Assembly: GCA_024707325.1 (NCBI GenBank)
Contig: JANPZY010000001.1
Span: 1 to 64,000, forward strand
Reading direction: 5' to 3'
DNA length: 64,000 bases
Source: Opitutus sp.
Lineage (GTDB): Bacteria; Verrucomicrobiota; Verrucomicrobiia; Opitutales; Opitutaceae
Positions 27,134 through 36,059 of this stretch are shown here, in pieces. The position numbers were made by a program, and so were the translations under genes. Under the pieces are notes generated by a model that saw only the letters and a program-made list of their open reading frames with translations, was not told where the DNA came from and made no database searches. Position 1 is the first letter of the stretch, and each line of letters begins with the position of its first letter.

Positions 27134-28618
27134 TCAGTCCAGCGTCACACCGCGCATGTCGCCGGTGTTCATGAAGTGCTGGTGGAAGGCGAAGGCCTTG
27201 CTCAGCGATTGCGGCGTCTGACCGCTGCGCGAGAGCTCCACGTAGTGGTGCAGCGCGTCGCGGAACTCCGGGTGGGCGCACTGATCGGCGATGAGCTTCG
27301 CGCGCTCGTGCGGCGATTTGCCGCGGAGGTCGGCGATGCCTTGGTCGGTGATGATCACCTGCACCGAGTGCTCGCTATGGTCGGCGTGGCTGACGAGCGG
27401 GACGATCGTGCTGATCTTGCCGCCCTTCTGGAGCGACGGGCACACGAAGATCGAAATGAAAGCGTTGCGCGTGAAATCGCCGGAGCCGCCGATGCCGTTC
27501 ATCATGCTCGTGCCGAGCACGTGCGTGGAGTTGATGTTGCCGAAGAGATCGGCTTCGAGCGCGGCGTTGATCGAGATGATGCCGAGACGGCGCACGGCCT
27601 CCGGGTGATTGGAAATCTCCTGCGGGCGCAGCACGATGCGCGAGCGGTAGAAATCGAGGTTGTCGTAAAACTCCTTCGACATCTCCGGGCTCACCGTGAT
27701 GGCCGTCGTGCTCGCGAAGGTGAGTTTGCCGGACTTGATGAGCTTGAACACGGCATCCTGCAGCACCTCCGAATACATCTCGAACGGCGGGATGTCGGGG
27801 TTTTCGCCCATGGCGGCGAGCACGGCGTTCGCGATGTTGCCCACCCCAGACTGGATCGGCAGGAACGGCGTCGGAATCGTGCCGCGACGACGCTCGCCGG
27901 CGAGAAATGCGGCGACGTTCTGGCCGATGCGCTGCGTGACTTCGTTGGATTCTTCAAAGCCGCCAGACTCGTCAGGCTGATTGGTTTCGACGATGCCGAC
28001 GATCTTCGACGGATCGACTTTCACCACCGTGGAGCCGATGCGATCGCGGACACTGTAGAGCGGGATTTCGCGACGATAGGGCGGATCCTTCGGCTCGTAG
28101 ATGTCGTGCATGCCAAGCAGCGCGGGCGATTGCGCGCGGTTGAGCTCGATGATGATCTTGTCGGCAACGTTGCAGAACGTCGGGGACGCGCCCACCGAGG
28201 TCGTGAGCACAATCTCGCCACCCGGGAAAACTTCGCAGGCCTCGATGACCGCAAACTTCAGCCGGCCGAGGAAACCGTAGCGCACCGACTGGGGGAGCAG
28301 CGACAAGTGCATGTCGAAGAACTGCACCTCGCCCGAGTTGATCTTTTTGCGCAGGTCGGCGTTGGACTGATACGGCGTGCGGAAGAGCACCGCGTCCGCG
28401 CGAGCCAGTTCGCCGTCGAGCGACGGGCCGGTCGACGCACCGGTGATCACGCCGACCTTGAACGGCCGGCCAGCCTCATGCTCGGCACGAGCGCGAGCGG
28501 CGATGGCTTTGGGCACAGCCTTGGCCGCACCAGCAGGCGTAAACCCGCTGAATCCGATGATGTCGCCGTGGCTGACAAGGGCTGCAGCTTCTTCTGGGGT
28601 GAGTTTAGCGAATGGCAT
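27134..28618 (-). CDS. Acetyl-CoA hydrolase/CoA-transferase family protein (succinyl-CoA:acetate type)
   Basis: This is a 494-residue cytoplasmic enzyme that moves CoA between acyl groups, most likely acetate and succinate. Hallmarks are FSGFTPAGAAKAVPKAIA, the glycine loop ITGASTGPSLDGELA, FLPIQSGVGNIANAVLAAMG, the segment PPFEMYSEVLQDAV with the candidate catalytic Glu, NSTHVLGTSMMNGIGGSGDF and IITDQGIADLRGKSP. An upstream in-frame ATG (28765) would add about 49 unconserved residues, so MPFAKLTPEEA is chosen. It is divergent from the AsmA-like gene. Substrate preference cannot be fixed from sequence alone. Confidence 0.88.
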   Translation of the reverse strand: MPFAKLTPEEAAALVSHGDIIGFSGFTPAGAAKAVPKAIAARARAEHEAGRPFKVGVITGASTGPSLDGELARADAVLFRTPYQSNADLRKKINSGEVQFFDMHLSLLPQSVRYGFLGRLKFAVIEACEVFPGGEIVLTTSVGASPTFCNVADKIIIELNRAQSPALLGMHDIYEPKDPPYRREIPLYSVRDRIGSTVVKVDPSKIVGIVETNQPDESGGFEESNEVTQRIGQNVAAFLAGERRRGTIPTPFLPIQSGVGNIANAVLAAMGENPDIPPFEMYSEVLQDAVFKLIKSGKLTFASTTAITVSPEMSKEFYDNLDFYRSRIVLRPQEISNHPEAVRRLGIISINAALEADLFGNINSTHVLGTSMMNGIGGSGDFTRNAFISIFVCPSLQKGGKISTIVPLVSHADHSEHSVQVIITDQGIADLRGKSPHERAKLIADQCAHPEFRDALHHYVELSRSGQTPQSLSKAFAFHQHFMNTGDMRGVTLD

Positions 28619-28763
28619 GCTGGGGCAGAGTGTAGTCGATAAGCTCGTATCCGACGCCGCACGCTTTGCCGAGCCAACCGCATTTTTTGCCCGGGCTAAA
28701 ATCGCGGCTGCTTGCGGGACAATTTCCACGTGCGTAGCGTTTTGCCCTAAACCCGACTCCCCC

Positions 28764-29501
28764 ATGAAGAAATTCCTGCTCGTTTCCGGTGCCGCTCTCC
28801 TCGTTCTGGTGATTGTGGCTTACCTCGTCGCCACGTTCTTCCTGGGCTCGATCGTCAAGGCCGGCGTCAACAACTACGGTCCGCGCATCACCGGCACCGC
28901 GGTCGTCCTGCAGGACGCGGACATCTCGCCGCTCAGCGGAGGCGGCACGCTCAAGGGTTTCTCGGTGGCCAACCCCGAGGGCTGGACGCAGGGGGACGCG
29001 TTTTCGCTCGGCGAGGTTCGCGTCAAAATGCGCCCGTCCTCGCTGCTCGGGAGCCACGTGATCGTGGAGGAAGTTTTCATCGACCAACCCGTTTTCCGCT
29101 ACGAGACGAAGCTCGTCCGCAGCAATATCGGCGACCTGCTCAAAAACATTGAGGCCGCGGTCGGCTCGAGCGACGCGCAGGCGCAAACCGAGCAGGGCGA
29201 ACCGATGAAATTCGAGGTGAAACATTTCCGCCTTCAGGGCGGCAAAGTCACCGTCGGCGTGGGCAACAACGCCGTCACGCTGCCGATGCCGCCGATCGAA
29301 CTCCGCGATCTCGGCACCAAGGAAGGCGGCATCACCTCGAGCCAGCTCGCGATGGCGATCATGCGCAGCATCACCTCGAGCGTGATCACCGCCACCACCG
29401 AAGCCGCGGGCAAGATCGGTGGCACGATGGGCGCGGCCGCGGGCGATGCCGCGAAGAAGGCGAGCGAAGGCCTGAAAAAACTTCTGCCCGGCGGAAAATA
29501 A
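28764..29501 (+). CDS. Single-TM AsmA-like envelope protein
   Basis: This is a 245-residue protein with an N-terminal membrane anchor (FLLVSGAALLVLVIVAYLVA). The rest is probably periplasmic beta-strand repeat of AsmA/DUF748 character: VVLQDADISPLSGGGTLKGF, LGEVRVKMRPSSLLGSHVIV, EEVFIDQPVFRYET. The C-terminus is helical and Lys/Ala/Gly-rich (KKASEGLKKLLPGGK). The ATG follows a pyrimidine stretch with no Shine-Dalgarno site. A much larger DUF748 protein is encoded at 46,425-49,502. Exact family is uncertain. Confidence 0.7.
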   Translation: MKKFLLVSGAALLVLVIVAYLVATFFLGSIVKAGVNNYGPRITGTAVVLQDADISPLSGGGTLKGFSVANPEGWTQGDAFSLGEVRVKMRPSSLLGSHVIVEEVFIDQPVFRYETKLVRSNIGDLLKNIEAAVGSSDAQAQTEQGEPMKFEVKHFRLQGGKVTVGVGNNAVTLPMPPIELRDLGTKEGGITSSQLAMAIMRSITSSVITATTEAAGKIGGTMGAAAGDAAKKASEGLKKLLPGGK

Positions 29502-29519
29502 TCCGCCTGCCCTCGCCTC

Positions 29520-31658
29520 TCACCCGCGGGCCGTCGCCGCGTCCGCGGGCGAGACTTCTCCGCGCGCCGCGTCGACCGCGATCATGATGCCTTGCGCAAG
29601 CGCGAGGCGGCTCACGGGTTTGGGCAGATAATCATCCGCGCCCGCCGCAAGCGAACGCTGCACGACCTGCGGCGAGTGGTCGGCGCTCAACATCAGCAGA
29701 TATGGGCGTCCATAGGTGTGCGGCGCGCTCCGAATCATGCGGCAGGTTTCCACGCCATCGGGACTCGGCAGTCCGGCGTGGAGCACCACGAGCGACACTT
29801 TTTCCTTCCGGCAAAACTCCAGCGCCTCCGTGCTGCTGCCGAGCGGAACAACGTCCGCGCCGGTGATGCTCACAATCATCTGCGTGAGCATCGCGCGACT
29901 GGAGTCGTCCTGATCGACGACAAGCGTGCGCCAACCGAGTCCCGCCACCCGCGCTCGCAGAAGTAGTTCGAGCCGTTCCGTCGCGTCCGGCACCGCGAGC
30001 GGCTCGCCTTCCTTCGTCGCGGCCACCGCGGAAAACGCCAGGGTAAACACACTGCCCTTGCCCACCACGGACCGCACGGTGATCCGGCCATCCAGGAGCT
30101 GCGCCAGCCGTTGCCCGACCGCGAGTCCCAGACCGGCGCCTTCGCTCGGCGAAGGTCGATGCGACTCCTCGAAGGGCTGAAACAACTTCCCGAGTTTTTC
30201 GTCCGAGATGCCCACGCCTGAATCCTCCACCGCGATCAGCACGCGATGCTGATGCGTGTGAAACGGCGCGATCGGCTCCGCCCGCACCTTCACCGCGATG
30301 CGCCCGCCGCGGGGCGTAAACCTCACCGCGTTGCCCACGAGTTGGATCACGATCTGACGCAGGATCTGCCCGTCCGTTTTGATCGCATCCGGCACGAACC
30401 CCTCGCACTCCCAGGTAAACGTCTGCTCCTGCTCCTTCACCCGCGAAGCGAAAAACGCCTCGAGGCTGCGCTGCAGATCGTCGAGCAACACCAATTGCTC
30501 GCAGACGGGATGCGCGTGCGCGTCGAGTTTCGAAAAATCGAGCACCTGATCGATCGCGGCCAGCAACCGATGCCCCGCCTCCCGGATGCTCGCGGCCTGC
30601 TTCTCCTCCGCGCGGCCGGCGAGCGTGAACTGCATCAGCTCGCTGTATCCAATAATCACGGACAACGGCGTCCTCAGCTCATGGCTCATCACCGCGATGA
30701 AATCCGACTTCACCCGCGCCGCGCGTTCCGCTTCCTCCCGCGCCTGCCTGGCCTCCGCCGCTGCGCGCTGCACGGCGATCGCGCTCGCGATCTGGTCCGA
30801 CACAAACGTCAGCAGGCGCCGCTCCGGTTCGCCGATCAGGTGCGGATTGAAGTAATCCTGCACCGCCATCACGCCAAACGTCCGCCCCGCCACTTTCAGC
30901 GGGATGCCCAGCCACACCTGCGCGGGGATGCCGAAATTCACCACCTTCCCCTCGGCGAGCAGGCGATTCGCCGCGGAGCGATCGAGCAGCAGCGGCTGCC
31001 CGCTGAAGTAAACGAGATCGGTCACGCCGAGCCCGAGCCGCCGATCCACACGGCGCTTCTCGAATTCATCTTTTGAATACACGAACCGCAGCATCTGCTC
31101 CGTCTGATCGACGAGCGCGATGTAGAGATTTTTCACGCCGATCAGTTCGCCGACGATCGCATGGATCCGGTCGCACAGCGCTTCCATCGACTCCGCTTCC
31201 TGCGCGGCGCGCGAAATCGCAAACGCCGCCGACTCGGACGACACTTCGCCTTCTCCCGTTGCGAGTCGGCCGGGGCCGGGCGCGTTTTTTAGAAACACCG
31301 CCACTTGCTCGCCCACTTGAGCGACCCGCGCTTCGAGCAACGTCGCCTCGGCCGCCTCCACCGGCCGCGCGAGCAGGTTGAGTTGCCCCGGTTCGCCCGT
31401 CTGCCGGCACCGAATCACGCGGTCGCGCAGCAGGGTCTCACGCGGATCGTCCAGCGTCGCCAACACCGCATTCGCATCGCGCGAACGCGCTCCGGGCAAC
31501 AACAGCTCCATCGCCGCCGCATTGGCCGCCACGACTTCGATCGTGCCGGCTTCCTCGTTCGCCGAAAACACCACCGTCGCCCACGGACAAGCCGCCAACC
31601 AGACCCGCGATTCGGGCGCCAGCGCGGGCGTAACCAGGTCGAAAAGAGAACCTGACAT
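29520..31658 (-). CDS. Hybrid sensor histidine kinase with degenerate receiver
   Basis: This is a 712-residue soluble kinase. A PAS-like N-terminus (to about 120) is followed by a GAF domain (about 155-305, DRIHAIVGELIGVKNLYIAL). HisKA carries the phosphoacceptor in VMSHELRTPLSVIIGYSELM, and the HATPase domain shows LVGNAVRFTPRGG, DSGVGI and GAGLGLAVGQRLA. A C-terminal receiver runs from about 590 (TLVVDQDDSSRAMLTQM) to KPVSRLALAQ. At the usual phosphoacceptor position the receiver reads LVVLHAGLPSPDG, His instead of Asp, so classical phosphorylation there is unlikely. An ATG seven codons upstream (31679) is also possible. No output regulator lies beside it. Confidence 0.88.
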   Translation of the reverse strand: MSGSLFDLVTPALAPESRVWLAACPWATVVFSANEEAGTIEVVAANAAAMELLLPGARSRDANAVLATLDDPRETLLRDRVIRCRQTGEPGQLNLLARPVEAAEATLLEARVAQVGEQVAVFLKNAPGPGRLATGEGEVSSESAAFAISRAAQEAESMEALCDRIHAIVGELIGVKNLYIALVDQTEQMLRFVYSKDEFEKRRVDRRLGLGVTDLVYFSGQPLLLDRSAANRLLAEGKVVNFGIPAQVWLGIPLKVAGRTFGVMAVQDYFNPHLIGEPERRLLTFVSDQIASAIAVQRAAAEARQAREEAERAARVKSDFIAVMSHELRTPLSVIIGYSELMQFTLAGRAEEKQAASIREAGHRLLAAIDQVLDFSKLDAHAHPVCEQLVLLDDLQRSLEAFFASRVKEQEQTFTWECEGFVPDAIKTDGQILRQIVIQLVGNAVRFTPRGGRIAVKVRAEPIAPFHTHQHRVLIAVEDSGVGISDEKLGKLFQPFEESHRPSPSEGAGLGLAVGQRLAQLLDGRITVRSVVGKGSVFTLAFSAVAATKEGEPLAVPDATERLELLLRARVAGLGWRTLVVDQDDSSRAMLTQMIVSITGADVVPLGSSTEALEFCRKEKVSLVVLHAGLPSPDGVETCRMIRSAPHTYGRPYLLMLSADHSPQVVQRSLAAGADDYLPKPVSRLALAQGIMIAVDAARGEVSPADAATARG

Positions 31659-31827
31659 GGCGAAGTTGGACGGCTGCACGTTAAGAAACTGTGTGCCAAG
31701 GGGAAGCAGGGACTTTGCCTAAATTTCACCACCCCGCTTTCTGTAGTGTCATCTCGCTCCGACCACTGTGCTGATTCACATGGGTTGCGACGTTGACCCG
31801 ACCGCGCGCTCGGCGCTGCATCCCTGC

Positions 31828-32487
31828 ATGCGCATCACTTACTACGTCGAAATCCTTTCGTCCTGGTGCTACTACGTCGAACCGGTTTGGACGCAGCTCA
31901 AGGAGCGCTACGCCGGTCGCGCCGAGTTCGAGTGGAAGATCGCGCTGATGACCACGGATGCGTTTCCCGTCTCACGCGAGCAGTGCGACTGGTTCTATCG
32001 CCGCAGCGGCGGCACCGTGATGCACTCGCCCGTCATGCTCAACTCCGGCTGGTTCGAGGCCGAGCGTCGCGGCGAGTATAAAGCTCCCAATCTCGTCGCC
32101 GAGGCCGGCCGCGATTTCGGTTTTAACGGCGACGAACTTCGTCTCGCCCTTGCCCACGCCGCGCTCCGCGAGGGCCAGAAGGTCGGCGACCTCGCCACCT
32201 CCGTCGCCATCGCCGCCCGCGCCGGCGGCATCGATCCGGAAAAACTCCGCGCGCGCGCCGAGTCTGCCGAAGTGCGGGCGCGGATCGAAGCGAGCACGCA
32301 GGAATTTCTGTCCCATCAGATCAACCAACGACCCAGCTTTGTCCTCACCGATGCGATCGGCGACAAAGCGGTTTTCTCCGGGCTCGTGCGCTTCGAGCCG
32401 CTCGCGGCGACAATCGAGGCGATGCTCTCCGACACGGACGCCTACGCGGCGCACGCCGCGCACCACGGTCCTCCGCCGCAACAGTGA
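31828..32487 (+). CDS. DsbA-family (FrnE-like) thioredoxin-fold protein
   Basis: This 219-residue protein has the DsbA/2-hydroxychromene-2-carboxylate isomerase fold. The first strand and active site read RITYYVEILSSWCYYVEPVW: the usual CPWC is replaced by SSWC, leaving one cysteine. Later features include GYKAPNLVAEAGRDFGF-like helix text, a helical insert, and the cis-Pro strand NQRPSFVLTD. There is no signal peptide, so it is probably cytoplasmic. ATGs at 31768 or 31780 would add up to 20 residues; MRITYY is preferred as the conserved start. It is divergent from the hybrid kinase. A 22-bp array follows its stop. Confidence 0.75.
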   Translation: MRITYYVEILSSWCYYVEPVWTQLKERYAGRAEFEWKIALMTTDAFPVSREQCDWFYRRSGGTVMHSPVMLNSGWFEAERRGEYKAPNLVAEAGRDFGFNGDELRLALAHAALREGQKVGDLATSVAIAARAGGIDPEKLRARAESAEVRARIEASTQEFLSHQINQRPSFVLTDAIGDKAVFSGLVRFEPLAATIEAMLSDTDAYAAHAAHHGPPPQQ

Positions 32488-32500
32488 GCGCACCGGGTCG

Positions 32501-32608
32501 CGACTATGTCCGCACCACGTCGAGCCTGAGTCCGTCCCGGGTCGGGACCAAATGCGTCCCACGTCGGGACTCGGTGCGTCCCGCGTCGCGCCTGAGTCCG
32601 CGCCGGTT
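32501..32608. repeat. 22-bp-period tandem array 2, between convergent genes
   Basis: Four full 22-base units (starting at 32,521, 32,543, 32,565 and 32,587) and a shorter first unit share CGNG-CC-TGNGTCCG patterns (for example CGAGCCTGAGTCCGTCCC, CGGGACTCGGTGCGTCCC). It is more degenerate than the array at 52,125. It fills the gap between the DsbA-like stop and the nadR-like stop and continues into the last codons of the latter. Confidence 0.8.
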
Positions 32609-33156
32609 CAGGACCGCGTGCGGATCAACTCGTCCACCGCGGTGATCGCTTTCGCGGCGCGCTCCTCGCCGGTGCCGTTGATTTCCACAAACGGCAATCC
32701 GCGTTTCACGAGCGTGTCGCGCCACAACTGCCGGCACATCTCGCGCTCTTCCGGCGTCGCGAAACACCGCTGCGGATCCGGCTCAAACGGCAGGTCCGTG
32801 CCGCACAAAAGATAAAGGGCGAATCCGCGCGCGCGTTTGTCCGCTTCCGCCCGCACCCACTCCGGACACGCCCCGGGAAACAGCAGATCGTCGTAGAGCA
32901 CGCAGGTCAGCAGCTCCGTGTCGCAAAACATCACGCGACGCGCCGCCTGCGCCGCCGCTTCCTCGTTCGCGATTTGTCCGCGCGCGATCGCATCGAGATC
33001 TGCCGGGCCAACCTTGCCGTCATGGGAATCCCAATACGCGCGCACAAACTCCTGCGACCACGGTTCTCCAAAATGCGCCGCCAGCGTTTGCGCGAGCGTC
33101 GTCTTGCCCGTGGATTCCGGACCAAACACCGCGATGCGTAGAGGTGCGCCGCTCAT
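32608..33156 (-). CDS. NadR-like ATPase/kinase, probable nicotinamide riboside kinase
   Basis: This is a 182-residue P-loop protein that matches the C-terminal kinase domain of NadR. Walker A is AVFGPESTGKTTLAQTLA, followed by WSQEFVRAYWDSHDG, ARGQIANEEAAAQAARRVMF, CDTELLTCVLYDD and YLLCGTDLPFEPDPQR. It would phosphorylate nicotinamide riboside to NMN. It overlaps the pnuC stop by four bases (ATGA), an operon with the matching importer. There is no N-terminal NMN adenylyltransferase or repressor domain. The last residues (IRTRS) are encoded by repeat-like DNA of the adjoining 22-bp array. Confidence 0.88.
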   Translation of the reverse strand: MSGAPLRIAVFGPESTGKTTLAQTLAAHFGEPWSQEFVRAYWDSHDGKVGPADLDAIARGQIANEEAAAQAARRVMFCDTELLTCVLYDDLLFPGACPEWVRAEADKRARGFALYLLCGTDLPFEPDPQRCFATPEEREMCRQLWRDTLVKRGLPFVEINGTGEERAAKAITAVDELIRTRS

Positions 33157-33782
33157 GACTGCGCCTGCCTCGTTCCGTCACGTTGCACCTTCAACGCGCG
33201 AGCCCACGCGCGCCAGCCGAGCAGCGCCATCGCGAAATAGATCGCGTAGAGAAACGCCGTGTAGGCCAGCTCTGCGCTCCAGTAGGACGCGACCGCGACG
33301 GCATTTACGGCCACCCACACCGGCCAGTTTTCGAGGTTTTTCCGTGCTTGGAGAATCTGCCCCACGACGCTGAACGCCGCGATGAACGCATCACGCCACG
33401 GCATCGCCGCGCCGATTTTCGGCCCGACAAAAATCGCCCACCCCGCCGTCGCGAGTCCGGCCGCCGCGAGCCACGCGAGCCGCGCCCGCCACGAGAGCAA
33501 AGTGACAGGCAACTCCGGCGCATCGCCGCGATCGCGCACCCAGTGCACCCAGCCCCACGCAAGCGCCGCGAAAAAGAAAATCTGCAGCAACGCATCCGCC
33601 GGAAATCGAGCTTGCCAGAACAACACGCCTTGCACGGTGACCGCCACGAGCCCGATGGGAAACGCCCACAGCGAACGCCGGATCATCAGCGCCACGCCGG
33701 CGATCCCGAGCGCCAGATTGCACTGGTCCAGCAGCGAAGCCGAAGTGAATCCCTGCCAGATGTTGCTCCAGATTTCGCCCAT
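33153..33782 (-). CDS. pnuC: Nicotinamide riboside transporter PnuC
   Basis: This is a 209-residue integral membrane protein with about seven hydrophobic segments. It carries the PnuC motif WGWVHWVRDRG after helix three and NWPVWVAVNAVAVASYW near the end. It is a facilitator for nicotinamide riboside, trapped by the downstream kinase. The ATG at 33782 has a hairpin (33,787-33,804) just upstream and no Shine-Dalgarno site. It overlaps the kinase gene by four bases. Confidence 0.92.
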   Translation of the reverse strand: MGEIWSNIWQGFTSASLLDQCNLALGIAGVALMIRRSLWAFPIGLVAVTVQGVLFWQARFPADALLQIFFFAALAWGWVHWVRDRGDAPELPVTLLSWRARLAWLAAAGLATAGWAIFVGPKIGAAMPWRDAFIAAFSVVGQILQARKNLENWPVWVAVNAVAVASYWSAELAYTAFLYAIYFAMALLGWRAWARALKVQRDGTRQAQS

Positions 33783-33786
33783 GAGA

Positions 33787-33875
33787 GGCGGCGATTGAGC
33801 CGCCGCGCATTCCTACGCGCAAGCTCCCGATGGGGTGCTCTCGTTAGGTCATTCCGGGCGCAGCGAAGAATGACC
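33787..33875. repeat. Two short hairpins, one related to the 94-bp element ends
   Basis: GGCGGC GATTGA GCCGCC lies at 33,787-33,804. GGTCATTC...GAATGACC at 33,847-33,875 has loop CGGGCGCAGCGAA and looks like a collapsed copy of the 94-bp element with only its ends left. Both sit between pnuC and hslO. Confidence 0.6.
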
Positions 33876-33894
33876 ACGCAACGAGCGCTTCCGC

Positions 33895-34701
33895 TCACTC
33901 CGGCTTGCCCGCCACAAACGCCTCGAGGGCTTCGCGCGTGATCGCGTGACGCGCGCCGCAGCGCGGGCAGCGGATTTCAACCTTCGCGTCGCCGGCGAAC
34001 AAACCGTCCGGATCCTGTCGCATCACCGGCGCGAGCACTTCCATCATGCGCGATTGATTGCAGCCGCAGTGCCAGCGGTAGATCCGACGCTCCATCAGCG
34101 CGAGCGTCTCGGTCTGGTCGAGATTACGCACCTGCTCGGTCGTCAGGCTGCGAAACCACGCAAGGTCGCAGTCAGGATGCTCGGAAATCATCACGAAATC
34201 CTCCTCGCCCAACTGGAAATACCGGGTGCCGCGCTGCTCGCTTTGCGCGTAGAATTTTTCCACCGCCGCAAACGGATCGGAGCCCTCGAACGTCACCGTG
34301 CTGCGACGCTTCGGCTGCCGGTCACGCACGACGTCGGCGTAAAAGAGATTTTCCGGAAGCACCTTCACGTCCTCTTCAAACGCGCGGCCGACAACGGCGC
34401 CGGTTTCATTGTCGCCGGTGAGAAACAGATTCACGAGCGGCTGCTGGAAATTGATCGTCCACGCGATCATCTCTTTCCACGGGCGCGACGCGCAGTGCAG
34501 GACAAACGCCCCGAGTGCGCGTTTGAACATCGCGTCCACCTCCGGCGAGAACCGCATCTGCTGCTGGCTCAGATGCAGATAATAGTCGACGTAGAGATCG
34601 GCAAAATCCGCGCGCGCGAGCAGGACGTTGCGGCTCCGCACGAAATACGTGCGCACCTCGAGGCCCGCGTCGGCGGTGTTCGGGGGAGTCGTTTCAGGCA
34701 T
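33895..34701 (-). CDS. hslO: Hsp33 redox-regulated chaperone
   Basis: This is a 268-residue cytoplasmic holdase activated by oxidation. The C-terminal zinc switch is intact: RWHCGCNQSR (CXC) and IRCPRCGARH (CXXC). The N-terminal half matches the family (TYFVRSRNVLLARADFADLY, FFADVV-like strand LPENLFYADVV, TVTFEGSDPF). The start at 34701 gives the normal length; the open frame extends far upstream but that part is antisense to the porin gene. It is divergent from the porin with a 150-base gap. Confidence 0.93.
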   Translation of the reverse strand: MPETTPPNTADAGLEVRTYFVRSRNVLLARADFADLYVDYYLHLSQQQMRFSPEVDAMFKRALGAFVLHCASRPWKEMIAWTINFQQPLVNLFLTGDNETGAVVGRAFEEDVKVLPENLFYADVVRDRQPKRRSTVTFEGSDPFAAVEKFYAQSEQRGTRYFQLGEEDFVMISEHPDCDLAWFRSLTTEQVRNLDQTETLALMERRIYRWHCGCNQSRMMEVLAPVMRQDPDGLFAGDAKVEIRCPRCGARHAITREALEAFVAGKPE

Positions 34702-34851
34702 GCGGTCAACGTTGCGGCTCCGTCGCGTTTGTCCAGCATCGCACTTCACCCTTCCAGACCGGCGCTTCGTCCCTGAAATATTGCTAACGACCCTCACTAG
34801 CGGTCCTTTCGCGCCCCTCACACGCCCAGCACACTTGGGCCGCGATTTTCC

Positions 34852-36036
34852 ATGACCCCTACCCCTGCTTCGACATCTGTGCCCCGTGCGTCTGCATGCA
34901 CGGCGGTTTCGCATCTTGTCCGCCTCTCCCTCCTGTGCAGCGCTCTCGGTGCCCCCGCAGTCCGAGCGCAGTCGAGCGCTCCCGCGACACCGGCGTCTGC
35001 ATTTTCCTATTTCGGCGACATCCGTCTTCGCTACGAATGGGACTGGGATTCGCAGAACGCTGCCGGCGCGCCGCGCGCGGATCGCGATCGGGCCCGCGCG
35101 CGGGTGCGACTCGGCGCCGGCTATAAGTTCTCCCACTGGTCGGTCGGTGCTCGCGTGCGCACGGGCGATCGTGACGGACAGCAGTCGCCGCATCTGACAT
35201 TCCACGCCAGCGACGACATCACGGACGATCTCGAGGTCGCGCTCGACCGCTATTTCCTGCAGTTCAAGCGCGACGGCCTGACGGCATGGGGCGGGCGCAA
35301 CTCCACCCCATTCTGGCAGCAGAACGAAATGGTGTGGGATGAGGACGTCACCCCGACGGGCATCGCTGCGAGCTACCAGCACAAGCTCGAGGATGGAGCG
35401 TCCGTGACGGCCACCGGCGGAGCCTTTGCCTTGCCCGACGGCATGACGCATCTCAACGGCCGACTCTATGGCGCGCAGGTGAAATACACGCGCTCCATCG
35501 CTCCGTCGCAGTTCACCGCCGCCGCGACGCTCTATCAATTCGATGGCGAGGAGGGCGCGCGCTTTCTCCGCAACCGCAACGGCGCGCGCGACTACTTGAT
35601 CGGAGTCGCCAGCGCCGAGTGGACCACCCCGGTGAGCGGCCGCCCACTCGCGATCGGCGTCGACCTGATCAAAAACTTCGAGAACTACTCGGCCGCCGAG
35701 GTTGCTCCGCTGGCCGCACGCCACGCCGATGAGACCAACGGCTACGTTTTCTCCGTGCAATGGGGCTCGTTGAAAAATGCGCATGACTGGTTCGCCGGGT
35801 ATTCCTACGCGCATATCGAAACGCTCGCGGTCAACGCCTCCTTCTCCCAGGACGACTGGGCTCGCTTCGGCAGCGGCCCGCAATCCGATTTGACCGACAT
35901 CAAGGGCCACGAGCTCCGCGCCGGTTACGCGTTCACGAAGAACCTCAACCTCATGGCGCGCCTCTTCCTCGTCGATGCCATCACCAGCATCCAGGACGGC
36001 AAACGCTTCCGCGTAGATCTGAATTTCAAGTTCTAA
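34852..36036 (+). CDS. Outer-membrane porin-like beta-barrel protein
   Basis: This 394-residue protein has an export signal (hydrophobic VRLSLLCSALGAPAVRAQ, about residues 22-40). The mature part has alternating strands and aromatic girdles (FSYFGDIRLRYEWDWDSQN, RARARVRLGAGYKFSHWSVG, LDRYFLQFKRDGLTAWGGRN). It ends in FRVDLNFKF with the terminal Phe typical of outer-membrane proteins. It resembles the putative-porin/alginate-export-like group; substrate unknown. The ATG follows a TTTTCC stretch without a Shine-Dalgarno site. The transglutaminase-like gene starts 23 bases after its stop. Confidence 0.82.
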   Translation: MTPTPASTSVPRASACTAVSHLVRLSLLCSALGAPAVRAQSSAPATPASAFSYFGDIRLRYEWDWDSQNAAGAPRADRDRARARVRLGAGYKFSHWSVGARVRTGDRDGQQSPHLTFHASDDITDDLEVALDRYFLQFKRDGLTAWGGRNSTPFWQQNEMVWDEDVTPTGIAASYQHKLEDGASVTATGGAFALPDGMTHLNGRLYGAQVKYTRSIAPSQFTAAATLYQFDGEEGARFLRNRNGARDYLIGVASAEWTTPVSGRPLAIGVDLIKNFENYSAAEVAPLAARHADETNGYVFSVQWGSLKNAHDWFAGYSYAHIETLAVNASFSQDDWARFGSGPQSDLTDIKGHELRAGYAFTKNLNLMARLFLVDAITSIQDGKRFRVDLNFKF

Positions 36037-36059
36037 CACCTCAACCTCATCGCTGCCCC

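Noticed and set aside
34702..36039. N-terminal extension of Hsp33 to 714 residues
   Set aside because: The extra part is antisense to the porin gene; Hsp33 proper starts at 34,701 with normal length.
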